DNA of 64,000 nucleotides from Macrosoma leucophasiata (Eukaryota; Arthropoda; Insecta; Lepidoptera; Hedylidae): assembly GCA_036365455.1 (NCBI GenBank), contig JAWQUS010000030.1, positions 8,928,001-8,992,000 of the forward strand. The letters run 5' to 3'. Every line of letters starts with the position of its first letter. The stretch's first letter is position 1. Below, one piece after another: positions 16,420 through 28,364 of the stretch. The position numbers and the translations under genes are program-made. A model generated the notes under the pieces. The model made no database searches, had not been told where the DNA came from, and saw only the letters and a list, made by a program, of their open reading frames with translations.

Positions 16420-19135
16420 TAATTACATTTTCTCTGGTGTTATATTTCAATCAAGATACACAAGACTTTATGGTACAACAAATTATATGGTACCTATATA
16501 ATTTGTTAGTCTCGTGTATCTTACACAAAGCTTCCTCATAAATTACTATCTATCGGTAAAACTGCATGAAAATCTGTGTAGTCGTCTTTGTGCTAATTGC
16601 GAATAGATTTTGTTTTATAATATGTATGGACTGTTTCAAAACGTTTATAACAATAAAATAAAACAAACCATTGAGGCCATATTATGCGTCTGTAAGTCTG
16701 TAGGACTTATTAGGCATAATATCTATTATATTTGATGAATACCTACATAGTAAAATAAAACAATCTAAACCTGCTGAGCATTTTTTTATTTAAATCAAAC
16801 ATTCAAAGTTTGTAAGGAATTAATTAGTGCATGTATTATTATTATAAATAAGGGTTATTTATAGCCTGTAGTCAAAGGTATATGGTATTATAGGCGTGTA
16901 GCCTATAGTATTATAATCTTTCTATTACAGCATTACAATTTAATGTAGATAGAACTATTTAGGTAGATACATTGAATTAACCTATGTTAGATAATTGAAT
17001 CCCGATTCTTCAAAATAGTTTAAAGAACAATGATGTGGTTTCCAAGATCTATGAGCTGAAGTGGTTTTTACGTTTACGTAGGTATTTTAATTTTCTCAAA
17101 GGCTAAACAAGGTCGGATCGCGCCAAGGAACCTATTAAGTAAAGTAACGTAACGTCGAAATATGGAAATATTACCTACTATACTTATAGTATATACCTAC
17201 GTATAATAATGAATTAACTTCAGTTCAAAATATAATGTAAAATATAGCATAGGTAGGTACCTACTAAGGTGTCACAAATCTATGCTTCAAACCACATTAA
17301 ATGATTAGGTACCTCTTACCTGTTAGCTACTTACAATTTTTCCTGATAACGAAGGTACCTACACTCGTTACACAACGGGCATCACCATGATTTTTGGGTG
17401 AAGTGATAATAGGTAAGTACCTATAACTTGGGTGGATGCCTCGGACGTGTTCTTCGGTTTCCGTAAAGCATTGTAATTGTATTAAGTTAAAAATACATAA
17501 ACTAACACTGTAAGCAGGTGCTTTATTAAAATACCTACAAGCAAAGTGATAAATGTGAAAATCCATCAGGGTAGGTATTCTACAGTAAGTAGAGGCGAGG
17601 TACATAATGTGCATATCGTACCTACCATACACACAATCACAGCACTCCCCTCTACAAGAAGGTATATCCGTAAAAATACATTTTATGAAGTACCTACCTA
17701 CAGCACAGTTTTAAATTTTAACATTATGTAGGTAATTGAAATTTGTAACAATGAAATTTAGAATATTCAAAGAATTGTTAGTACAGATACCTATTCTTAC
17801 TATTATAACAATTTACATCCGTAAATTTAGTAAGTTCCTAGGTAGCTAAGAAACAGTGTGGGTACCTATTTTAAAATATTTGCTTATATTCTCTGCTATA
17901 GAATAGGTACTTACTAGGTACCTAACATCATGTAAGAATAAAGATATTACTTGGCTAACTTTTGACTCTACAGTACCTATTCTAGGTACAGAGAGAGTCA
18001 AAAATCATCTAAAAATCTAAAAAGGTAGCTCGTAGGTATATCATTCACATTATCTCGACCGAAAATATTGTTTGAAATGTTATTTTTTATTATACCTACA
18101 TAGTTTGAATTGGAATGTTACCTAAACTATGTACTTGTAATAATAAATACCTAATTAATTTCATGCAACTACCTACGATCTAATTAATAAACATTTATTT
18201 TTATTGTTACTTTTATACATTTAACCATCGTGACATATTTATTTTAATATAAAAACGAAATTAAAATAAACCTAGGTACGGAAAATCGTGCTATAACAAA
18301 ATATGAGATATAGGTACCTAACTACCTATTTATTATAATAAGATAATATAATTATTTTACATACTTTGCTCTTCTATGAAATGTTATAAAGCAATCATCT
18401 TAATAATATTTAATTTAAAATTCATTTAACCGAAATACACTTAAATATTTTGAAAATACATATTCATTAAATTATGTTTTAATTGACTAATGAATAAATC
18501 CCAAGCAATTAATAGTTGATAAATTATTTCATACTTAGGTATTTAAAAACAATAAAATTTGAGTGGGTTTAGATCACTAACTAATTATTTACTTTTAGAC
18601 AGATTATATAGTAGAGTCAGTATAGAATCTGTCTGCACCACCTACCCATGTGTAGGTATTATTCTTGGAAGAATATTATTCACTATTCTACATAATTATG
18701 GTAATTCATGCAAAAGAGGATTTTTAAACTAGCCGACTAGATTTAATTGTATTTAGAAAAGTAATGAACCTACTAACTACCATGGCTGAAATTGTATATT
18801 TTCATACATGTTACATAGAAAACTTGTAAATTAAATAATTAATTCTGAATCGTAACATACTTTACCTAATTATTGTATTGTTAATAATAAATTATATGCA
18901 GATCCAGTAATTCTTTATTTTTAACTTGGAATAACTTTGCTATTGCTGCGTCAAAGTGCAGTTCATTTTGTATTGTAAATAGGTATGTCTAAAATAACAT
19001 TAACAGAATTCCTTTAATAAATCTAATATATCTAATATACAGTAACCTAATATTGTTCTAACATTGACGCAGTACCGTCGTAATGTTGCAAACCTAACAA
19101 ATTAACATGGCATACCTTCGGATACGGTTCTAAAA
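16420..19135. other. AT-rich intergenic DNA rich in GTAGGTACCTAC
   Basis: No gene or retrotransposon seen. The palindrome TAGGTACCTA and its halves (GTAGGTA, TACCTAC) appear very often from 17000 to 18660. Confidence 0.6.
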
Positions 19136-19138
19136 CAT

Positions 19139-19375
19139 TTAGCAACCTTGTTTCATCATGAGATCTGCAAGTTTAAAAATTCGCACCCAACTGAAGGGGT
19201 CGGATGGTTGGGCTGGCGGGCTTGAGGTCGTCGGAGCCTCAACGGAGGGCGGGGTTGCCTCTGTATTGTTGGTGGAGTGCGTTGGTGACTTTTTCTCTCC
19301 CTTCTGGTTCTCCGGAGACTTGGTGATTGCTGGTGATGTCATTCTGCAACGTGATGGTGTTCGATTAGAATCCAT
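19139..19375 (-). CDS. unidentified 78-codon open frame, Ser/Thr/Pro-rich
   Basis: Starts at ATG (19373-19375) and reads MDSNRTPSRCRMTSPAITKS, ending in WVRIFKLADLMMKQGC and a stop. It is GC-richer than the DNA around it. The composition resembles the N-terminus of retrotransposon gag-like proteins, and the sequence upstream (CTGTGCGCTTTAGCTGCC, - strand) could be a 5' UTR, but no downstream domains follow. A real small gene is possible but unsupported. Confidence 0.25.
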   Translation of the reverse strand: MDSNRTPSRCRMTSPAITKSPENQKGEKKSPTHSTNNTEATPPSVEAPTTSSPPAQPSDPFSWVRIFKLADLMMKQGC

Positions 19376-19399
19376 GTGTTATATTTCCATTAATTTATT

Positions 19400-21246
19400 G
19401 TTGTGTTCCTTATAGGTTCAGATTACTGAACAGAAGGCAGCTAAAGCGCACAGAGCGTGAGAATGTAAGATTAAGTTAAATAGTTTTTAAAAAAGGTTAT
19501 AATTATCAATTCACGTCAGCACTAAATAAGGTGTACGGCATATGCAAATATCTTTTCACTTTTAATGATTGCATAGTTTTTTTATTTATTTTTTAATTTT
19601 AAACGGCTAGCTCAGAACTTTTTGCACAAGAAACTTGTGTTCTGTTGCTGTCGGATCTAATTGTTACGCTTGTGCTACTTTACTCCATATACCTACATGG
19701 TCCATCTGTTTTTTTATTTAGCAATCAGACCTGTGGCGCGACCAAGGATTGTGGGCGCGACCGCCTATCGAAATTTTTGTCGACATTTTGTTCATATCAA
19801 TTTTTACCTTATTTTAAAACAATATTTTTTTTACTATTGTTATCGTTTACTTATCACCTGTATTTATTATCTGTATCTGTATCTGTATTTACCCTTATGT
19901 AGGTACCTATATGCAAAGCAAGAACATCAGTCAGATGATCACTATTGCTTTCAAAGGAGGTAGGTACCTACAAACTGATAGTAATAATAACAATGTCGAC
20001 AATTATTTCGGAAGGCGGTCGCACCTCGATAGGTTGTGTTTAAACTCCAACAGAAACTTTGTTTTTTTTTTTTTGACTCAGTTAATTTCTGTTTTGTGAT
20101 TAGCGGTCATTGCCCGTGGTGCATAGCATAGGTACCTTTTGTTCAAACCGAAAAGGTTTCAAATAACATACCAGCATATAACACGGGTGTGAAACAGGAA
20201 CAAAGGAATATTTACGGTTTAGTGAAGGTTTTGCTTTGTTCTTTGTGCACGCTACAGAGCAGGCAAATTTTTTGTGGCATGAAGTTTCATACTATATACC
20301 TATACCTAGGTTGTACCTACACAAGCCTATAGATATCTTCATAAAACTAGAGCAGAGAATATGTAATAATACTACGTGTCTACCCTTTTTGATGTACCTA
20401 CTATTTTATCTACTTATAAAACAGATCTACATAACTCGCGGCTGTAGACCATGAGTTTTAGGATTTTTTGGATTGAAAGCCGTAGAACAGAATACTATAG
20501 TCGGCGTAGTATTGGCAACACTGACTGTGGGCACTGCATAGAGATCACGTGGTCTTTTCCACGTCAATAGAGCAAGCAGACGAATGGCACACGATTCACG
20601 ATAACTAGTCGCCCGTGACCTACTTCATAGTCACAATCATTTGATAAACAGTTATGGCACGTGTTCACTTTTGCAATAAAAAGTATAGGTACCTACACAC
20701 ACACAATTATAGGTTCACGGTGAAATAGTAATGATTATTTGCTCGTAACAAAATGATTTTGTTTTGATTGTACAATCGGTACATAGATAGTACCTATTTT
20801 CACACCTTGAGTGAGCTTATTTTGCTCTTTACATTTATGACCCTAACCCACAGACCAATTAGCCTTCCTAGTCGATGCCCTAACCCTTTTTTCTATAATA
20901 CGCGCGATCTGAAGTGAATTATTTTAATTTCTCACGTTTTAGTGTTAATTTTTTTTTAATAATAAGGTATTTGAAAACAAAAAAAATAAACACGAAAATA
21001 AACCTACTTACTTACGCATAGTTGTAGTTCTTGATGTAAATGTAGAGTCCCATAATTAATAACAAATAAGTGACGATATTTTTTCATAACATAATATATT
21101 TATGTGGCACTAGTCCATTTTACCCTAAATAGCTTCAGCTCAATTTTACCACTGTTCACGTGACTGGCCTACTCTGATTGCATCATAGATTTATTATCTA
21201 CTTCGTATAAAGAAGATACCTATTTCGAATAAACGTGATGACGTCA

Positions 21247-21284
<38 letters not shown>

Positions 21285-22010
21285 TAGTAATATTTTTATA
21301 TATAAATTTAGTAATATTTTAATGAACAAATCTAGAGAAGGACTGAACAAATCAAGATTTCATCATTGTCAACGGTTTGACTAAGAATCTTGCAATACTT
21401 CGGTAGATAATTGGCTACGTAGAAGAACTTCATAAATATGACATTTTACCTTGGTTGTTACTATTGTGAAGAAACATTGTTTACCTTGCCTTGCCTAACT
21501 TGTCTCACGTTACGCAATAGATATAAACATGATTATGTGGATATAACAGTCAAAATACTATTAACCGTTGTTTTGTTTATATAAATCTATACTAATATTA
21601 TATGGATGTAAAGTTTGTAACTTTGATTGTTCGTTTGTTTGTATGTTTGTAGGGGCTAATATTAGGGAATACGACTTTACCGAAGGTGACTTTACCTCAA
21701 AGGAACCGTCGAACGATACAAACATCGACTATTGGGATACAAACAACGCCGTCAGCTTTTGAAAACACAATCTGGGCATAGTTGTAATAAGGTGTATTTT
21801 ATTTATCTTTTGACGTGTTGACAACGGATACCGAATGCTTTTTAATACCGAAGTACCGATTCAATCCGCGAATAAAGAAATCTTAAGCCGCGAATACAGG
21901 ACTTGAGTCGCATTTTTTCAATCCGCGAATAGTGAAAACGCGAATGAAGGAAGCGCGAATAAAGAGCTTCTACTGTATAGAGTTGTTGAATGTTGAGTGA
22001 GTATACCTAT
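19400..22010. other. intergenic, with microsatellite and Helitron scrap
   Basis: (TA)n microsatellite at about 21248-21280. CTATACTAATATTATA at 21586-21601, followed by a GTTTGTTTGTATGTTTG run at 21634-21650, is a Helitron-like 5' fragment. GTAGGTACCTAC-type motifs are frequent around 19890-20400. No gene seen. Confidence 0.5.
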
Positions 22011-22024
22011 GTAATTTAGCAAAT

Positions 22025-22270
22025 AACTACAAGTTGTAAGTACAGTATCCAACAAGAAATATTGCACATCGACCCCAGGAAGGAGACTTCGGGGCTTATT
22101 TCGGGTTTGTAGAGCGTTATCTCTTTGGCATCTGACTTTTATGACATTTGTCAACCATTTTGATCAAGTTTTGACCAATACCGCAGTATCAGGGCTTACG
22201 TGGGCAGTGTGTAGCAGAGATGATGCTCTATGAAGTCGAAACTAGCCGATTGTCTCTTTCGTGGGCTCGA
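22025..22270. repeat. dispersed repeat, copy 2 (longest clean copy)
   Basis: Blocks AGAGCGTTATCTCTTTGGCA, GACATTTGTCAACCATTTTG and CTTACGTGGGCAGTGTGTAG match 47850-48075 in the same order and spacing; the last block also matches 8946-9032. No coding frame and no clear ends were found. Confidence 0.65.
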
Positions 22271-22284
22271 TGTGAATATTTTTT

Positions 22285-22410
22285 TTTACGCTTACACTCA
22301 CAGCCCCACTGTAGGTATAAACCTGTGTCGTGGGTGCCGTTGTACACATACAACACAAACACCCAGACCCGAAACAAATATCTGTAGGCCATACAAATAT
22401 TTCTAGTTGG
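22285..22410 (-). repeat. SINE tail shared with 37866-38060
   Basis: CCACTGTAGGTATAAACCTG, CACCCAGACCCGAAACAAAT and ATCTGTAGGCCATACAAATA have close matches at 37885-37980. The tRNA-like head is missing here. Confidence 0.55.
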
Positions 22411-22419
22411 GTACTGTAG

Positions 22420-24355
22420 GTACCTAGTTGTTGTTGTGAATATATGAACTTTTCTTTTTTGAAATCATACAAGTGTTTTTGACTTTTTCTGACAATAATT
22501 GAAGATTCGATTTGATTCAACTGGTCTGCAACAATCAAAATTCGCATACGTATCTAGCGGTTCGCTGTTGCGGTAATTTTGGGTTGTAATAAAAGTTAGG
22601 ATACGTAATTACGTATGGTGCATTAGGTATTTATAAGTAGGTCGACGACCCGACGTGGTGGGCGGGTGATCTTCTTTGACCTAGTTACGCTGGGTTAGAT
22701 ACGCAGCGAGCCAGTTTTACGAAAAATGGAAATGAAGCGTAACGACCGAAAATCCGAAAATTTGTTACTTAAAATGCTATTTTTGCTACATTAAAACATA
22801 TGTAAATATTTGTCCGGTTTGTTAGGCTCTGTTGATTGTAGATTGTCTTTTCAATTAGGTACACTAATGATTCAGTAAGTTCACACATTGCGTTAACTTT
22901 ATAGGAATGCTTTTTTTATTTAAACTTTTATAAGTTTATTGAACCAACAGAAAAAAAGGAAATAAATAAATAAAACACTACTAAATTTCTCTATTTTTCT
23001 TAGATAAACAACAATGAAAAGAAATGTCCGGTCAGCTATGTTGGTGGCTAATTTGTATATAACTATAAAGTCTTATTTGCAATGTTTTTGGATCACTGGT
23101 CAGGATAAAATAACTAAATAAGCAATATGTAAAAAACTCAGAAATAGGATAAATAATTTGATCAATTGAGTACTGTAATTTTAAGTAAATTTATCTAATG
23201 CTTTCCCTAAATAATGTCTATTATTCGATAAATAAACCAGTTACCTATTTCTGAATTTTTATTTATCGTAGATACCTACCCAAATTTTATATTTTAAACA
23301 CATCACCACATTACATTTTCTAAAATTCTATACAGAAATTAAAAAAAAAACTCACTTTAAACCGCAATTGTCGACAATCCAACTTCAGTTTAATAAGAGC
23401 GGCACTGACGTAGTTGTTTGTAGGATGTTCACTATCAATTGCAATCCAAACGAGTCCGCCCGTCCGTCCGTCCGTCCGCTTTCGTCCGAAACTGCAGTCC
23501 GTGTGCCACCGACTATATGGACAATTTAGTAGAGAAGCATTAGCAGATTTACGACATTTCGCATGTAACGATATTCTTAGACATCCTAACGTTATTTATC
23601 AATCCCAACCACTGATTGAAAACAGTACTTTTAAACGAAACGATATTAATTATAGTAATTTTTTTAATCTCTTGAATTATTGAGAATATCAGCCATTGTG
23701 TGACAAAATCACGTACCTACTTGTTAGCTTTTTAAATAAATGATGTAGTTCTTTAAATAAGAACTTTTACCTATTTTATAACGAAAGCATGAAGATACTG
23801 GAAGTTTACGCTTAGGGTAGGTACCCCTAGAAAGAAAATATTTTAAGGATTGTATAACACGACTTTCTCCGCATAGCTAATATGTATATTCGTGGAAATT
23901 ACAGGTCTAGTCTAGTTCTAAGAGTTTTCGAGCAGTAACTGTGGACAGACAGACGGACGGACGGACATATTGGTCATGTCCGTCCGTCCTACTATAAAGG
24001 TTCCTACGTAGGCTACGGAACCCTAAAAAACTGCATAAAGAGTTATTGGTAGCACTAATTTGCAACATCGTAAGTAAGTTTTTGAATACAATTTTATAAC
24101 AATTTGCGTCGATTCAGTTAATATACCTATATGTGATAATTTAAAAAAATATATACTTTTTAAATAACAATCCTTACATTGGGTAAGGATAGCTGCAAAA
24201 GCTGCACGCGACCTTCATGCAATATCATACAATATTATACATGTTTGGATAAGGTCGAACTGTGATTATATGTATATATATTATTCTTGGTTTCTTTCCG
24301 CACATGTAGCTATTTATTAGTTCTATATTTATCATTAGGTACAATATGTATTAAT
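22420..24355. other. intergenic, degraded dispersed repeats
   Basis: A (CGTC)n tract lies at 23459-23478. At 23938-24030, GGACGGACGGACAT, a short spacer, and ATGTCCGTCCGTCC form a hairpin followed by GGCTACGGAACCCTAAAAAA, a very common lepidopteran repeat end. No gene seen. Confidence 0.5.
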
Positions 24356-24422
24356 CATCTCAGTAGTCGCGGTAGCAAGCCACTGTTGCTACGCTGGTCC
24401 TGGATTCGATTCCTAGTGCGGG

Positions 24423-24545
24423 ATTAAGGGTGAGATTCAAAGACAACACTGCGACTTTACTTTGAGCCAAGTATACTTATAACTGTCAGTACAGTATGGG
24501 TTTTGACAGTTCTAAGCGTATTTTGCTCAAAGTATAAATGTAGGT
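24423..24545. mobile_element. palindromic MITE, family 2, diverged copy
   Basis: TTAAGGGTGAGATTCA, GCGACTTTACTTTGAGCCAA and GGGTTTTGACAGTTCTAAGC follow the order of the copy at 24968-25113, but the right arm is shortened. Confidence 0.6.
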
Positions 24546-24967
24546 AAAAACATGTTTCTCTACAAGATACGAGTATATAGGTACCTATTATGTCCTAAGC
24601 TTCCATAAATCATTTTCTCTTCAACTTTAATAAGAATTGACATAAAATCCTTCGGAATAACTCATCAGAAATATGGTGAAATGTGAACATATCAATATAA
24701 TATAAGACAGTAAAAATCGAGTGTCTGTACATTAAATATTTTTTCAAAAAATTGATAAAGATTGATTAAAGAAGAGTAACAGAAACCGTAAATCAATTTT
24801 TGGAATTTTTGTCTGTCTGTCTGGTACGATATAACTTCGAAACTACTTAACGGATTTGAACGTGGTTTTCACAGGTGGATTAATATTACATATAAGTACC
24901 TAATAAGAAGCGTTGTCAAAACTTTGTTTCGTCAAAAATTTTCTTCAAGCACTGCTCTAATTTAACT

Positions 24968-25113
24968 CTAAGTGCGAGATTCACAGACCGCACTACGACT
25001 TTACTTTGAGCAAAGTATGCTTAGAACTGTCAGAAATGTATGGGTTTTGACAGTTCGAAGCGTACTTTGCTCGAAAGTAAAGTCGTAGTGCGGTCTGTGA
25101 ATCTCACCCTTAG
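24968..25113. mobile_element. palindromic MITE, family 2, good copy
   Basis: Terminal arms CTAAGTGCGAGATTCACAG and CTGTGAATCTCACCCTTAG are inverted, and the arms continue inward through ACCGCACTACGACTTTACTT to near the centre at ATGGGTTTTGACAG. 146 bp, non-coding, hairpin-forming. The terminal CTAAG/CTTAG pair marks the ends. Confidence 0.8.
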
Positions 25114-25119
25114 TAATAT

Positions 25120-25610
25120 ATTAGTAATATATATTCGTAGATCTCCCTCCAAATTATCATTTAAGCGGAAAGTATGTCGTTACTTTCTGCAATCATTTTC
25201 TTAATGTTGGCTCTTCATCGTCTCATACTTATTTGCGTTTTGTTTTAATTTTATTGTTAGTTATGGTATTATATATTTATATTTATTTATTATATATATA
25301 TTTATATATGCACAGATTTATTAAAATTTATTATACATTATTTATTATTATTGTTACATGATAATATAGTATTTTATTTATATTATATAAATATAATTAT
25401 TACATCTAATTTAAGGTAGTTATCTTTCTATTTTAAATACTTTCTCTCCAAGGTTTTTTTATTTGCACTCTCATCATCTTGTCTCACTACCCTAAGGTCG
25501 ACTGGTAGAGAATGCCTTACGGCATTAAGTCCGCCTTATGTGCTTACATTGTGCATTAAAGCTTAAATAAATAAATAAATAAATAATAGACTAAGGGTGA
25601 GATTAAAGGT
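25120..25610. other. very AT-rich intergenic DNA
   Basis: TATATTTATAT-type runs at 25265-25400 and an (AAAT)n tract at 25566-25585. A further AAGGGTGAGATTAAAG end of MITE family 2 lies at 25594-25609. No gene seen. Confidence 0.5.
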
Positions 25611-25614
25611 CTGA

Positions 25615-25688
25615 ATAATTGTAGTTTCCACAGCGCAGGTTACGCGGAAAGCGACCTACACGCGGGTGGAGCAGCTGGCAACAGCTAG
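25615..25688 (+). mobile_element. Helitron-like 3' end
   Basis: CAGGTTACGCGGAAAGCGAC, CACGCGGGTGGAGCAGCTGG and terminal ACAGCTAGT match the end of the element at 58222-58763. The 5' end is lost. Confidence 0.6.
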
Positions 25689-25689
25689 T

Positions 25690-26870
25690 AATAAATAAAT
25701 ATACGATTCTAAGATTCAAAATAACAGTGGGTTTATTAAGCTAAAACTACTTAAAACGCAAAACAAATACCTATTGTAGAACAAAGAAAAGACCAAAGTA
25801 CCCAGTATCGAATCAATCAAATATCGTCAGGTCAGCGCCCTCAATCCTTCAGAGTCCTATATTTTATATTCTCAATCGAGGTAGGTATACGGTTGGTTCC
25901 GCAATGTCACCCGGCGGTTATGTAACAATATAATCTAGAGCGAGTTCAACATAACATCTTATCAACGAATTACAACATCAGTGTCCACAGTGATACGATG
26001 ACACACATAATGAATGAGATATAATAATGTTTTGTTTACCTACCTTTGTTTGTTGACGTGAGAGCAGAAGCACTTTGGTACTTGTGCGTCAAAACAACCC
26101 GGGCGGTGTCGGAGGCTAGGCAGCGAGCGGCGAGCGGCGAGCGCGCGGGACGGCTGAAGGGTTCAAAGTGCGCTGTCGCCCTCAAACGCCGCCCGCCCTG
26201 CGCAATACCTCCTTCAGAACTTATACGCGCCAATAACCCACGTACGGCGTCAGTTGTTCTCTTATTGCTACGACTAAGCCGAACTGGTTTTGTAGTATGG
26301 TCAAACTTGTCAGTTACTTACCTAATTTTAATATTAATTCATTTAAGTTACTGTTTTACTAAACAGACGCATTTTTTCTTGTCATTGTGGCATAACTGGC
26401 ATTATGAACATGTGGCACATGGGTGATAAGTATGGTAACTGTGGTAAGTAAATACTTTTCAAAATTCAAAATTCAAATAATTTATTTCAAATTGTCTTAC
26501 AAGGACACTTTTGCATTGTCTATACTACCGATATGTAAATCATCAAATTTTACAATCCCTTTATAGAAGAAAAAGAAAAATCTGTTCGTCATAATCATAG
26601 TCATTCACTTAGCAGAGTTCCAAGTGCAGGCACTACTGAGAAGAACTCCTCTACCGAACAAACTCAGCGTGTTGCTCTTTTATCAAAGCCAAATTAAAAT
26701 AGAATAAAGATAATGTAAACGTCCATGGCATATAAATATTTGCATACAAACACATACGCAAATACCCATCAACAGCTTAATATCGTGATAGAAAATAACA
26801 CCCGGAAATCACAACAGACAGACCACATAAGTCTATAAACATCTACAAAAAAACCGGTGATCAGAATGCA
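25690..26870. other. intergenic with a CpG-rich block at 26090-26240
   Basis: The block GCAGCGAGCGGCGAGCGGCG and following sequence is GC-rich and open in several frames on both strands. It could be a promoter or first exon of an unseen gene. Around 26460-26530, TTCAAATAATTTATTTCAAA then TTGTCTTACAAGGACAC is a common lepidopteran repeat end. No gene could be supported. Confidence 0.4.
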
Positions 26871-27060
26871 AGTGTTAATTGCCACCCCTGATACCTAAAA
26901 TATTTGACCTCTGCGATAGCTATTACGGGGTCATACAGAACTATTCAATCGGAACACGATAGTGCTGAACACTACAATTTACTGGCAGACAGATTAGGTT
27001 GCGGTGGTGCCTACGTCTTCGAAATCCGACACTGAAAGTCTACCACCACTCCACCACCTG
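26870..27060 (-). repeat. SINE-like family A, inverted copy
   Basis: ACACGATAGTGCTGAACACT and GCGGTGGTGCCTACGTCTTC are the reverse complement of the family A 5' half (compare 15848-15960). The 3' part is degraded. Confidence 0.6.
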
Positions 27061-27724
27061 GTAGAGTCGTGGTGGAGTTCCACTACCTGTAGGTATTTAA
27101 TAATGTAATCGATGCGCTAGTAACCTAGCAAAGCCTAGTAATGTCTATTGCTATTGATTATAGTGCACGTATAACTAAATATCTAATACTGAATGTTGTA
27201 CCTACTAATGTACATGTGCACATTTAGCATTAAATACTGGATGCGCTTTCTATTTTCGTTCACAGTTCGTTGGTTTGTTTAACCTTTTTCTAAAATAGAT
27301 CAAATACTATCACATTATTTTAATGAATATAGGATATAACGAAAGGAAGTTTGGTTTGGTTATAAATTTCATGCCTGGCCTGCCTTTTTTTTTATTTTGA
27401 CATATTTATTGGTGTATATCAAAATGACCGTGCAAAGCATAAATAGACCAAACCATTAATGTGCCATAAATAGATCTGATATAAGTTTTATAAGTCCGGT
27501 GAAATTTTAATGTCTCGTTTGTTGGTTTTCTGATAATCTTGTGTTGTTCGTAACAATAAGTTATCTACTATACCTATTATGTAATGGTGAGTCCGAGTTA
27601 TTTTCAATAAAACCCCAAGGTTGACTGGTCGTGAATGCTTCGTAGCATTAAGGCCGCCAGGAGGAATGCAGAGAAAAGTGCTGGAGCACTTCATAAGTGT
27701 AAGATAGTTTAACAAAATGTGGGT

Positions 27725-27998
27725 TCGATTCAGGTGCGCATAATGTTTTGATGCGTGATGGTTACGCAGAAGCAGTTGGGTCGCTAGGGTGGAGGCTTCA
27801 GGCTCTCATCGAAAACATTAATGTCCGGTCTTACTATGACATCGGCCCTATAATTTCCGGCACAGAGTGGTACCGCAACTAACGAATCTGCATTTTGACC
27901 TTGTTCTTTGTGTGGGTGACTATAGGCTGCAGTCATCACCTAACATCAATGTTAACTGCATGCTTGTTTGCCACTACCATTACATAAAAAAACACATA
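27725..27998 (+). repeat. SINE-like family A, 3' half
   Basis: ATAATTTCCGGCACAGAG, AATCTGCATTTTGACCTTG, GGCTGCAGTCATCACCTAAC and ACCATTACATAAAAAA are in family order. The 5' half is replaced by other sequence. Confidence 0.65.
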
Positions 27999-28084
27999 TC
28001 TCATTCATTGTTTAGTTACAAAGACCTGCCTTGAACTGAGTGAAGTCTACGTAAATTCTGAATCAAGCTTTTCAGCAGTTCATA

Positions 28085-28195
28085 CCTTGTAGAAATTAAA
28101 CTTGCGGATTTTCTCGCGTATACAACACTCCCAAACTTCTTCATACACCCGGCGTTTCGGTCGCTTTCCAGCTACCGTGGTCACGGGCTGACTGA
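28085..28195 (-). mobile_element. Penelope-like element 3' end fragment
   Basis: On the - strand it has ACCACGGTAGCTGGAAAGCG then ACCGAAACGCCGGGTG and GTATACGCGAGAAAATCCGC. The same blocks follow the Penelope-like coding frame at 59980-60065, in the same order. Confidence 0.6.
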
Positions 28196-28364
28196 CCATA
28201 CCTATCATACCTATTAGGTGTGTAGTCAGGAACTATTGATAATTCTCCGATGACATATTCCTGGTGATACAATATTTAATAACATAATTTAATTAAGTTT
28301 AAAAAAAAATGAGATAAGTTTAATGGAATGTTGCATACGTATGTGGCAAACAGTTTACATTGAT

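Noticed and set aside
23455..23480. CRISPR-like short repeats (CGTCCGTC)
   Set aside because: A simple tandem microsatellite in a eukaryotic genome, without spacers.
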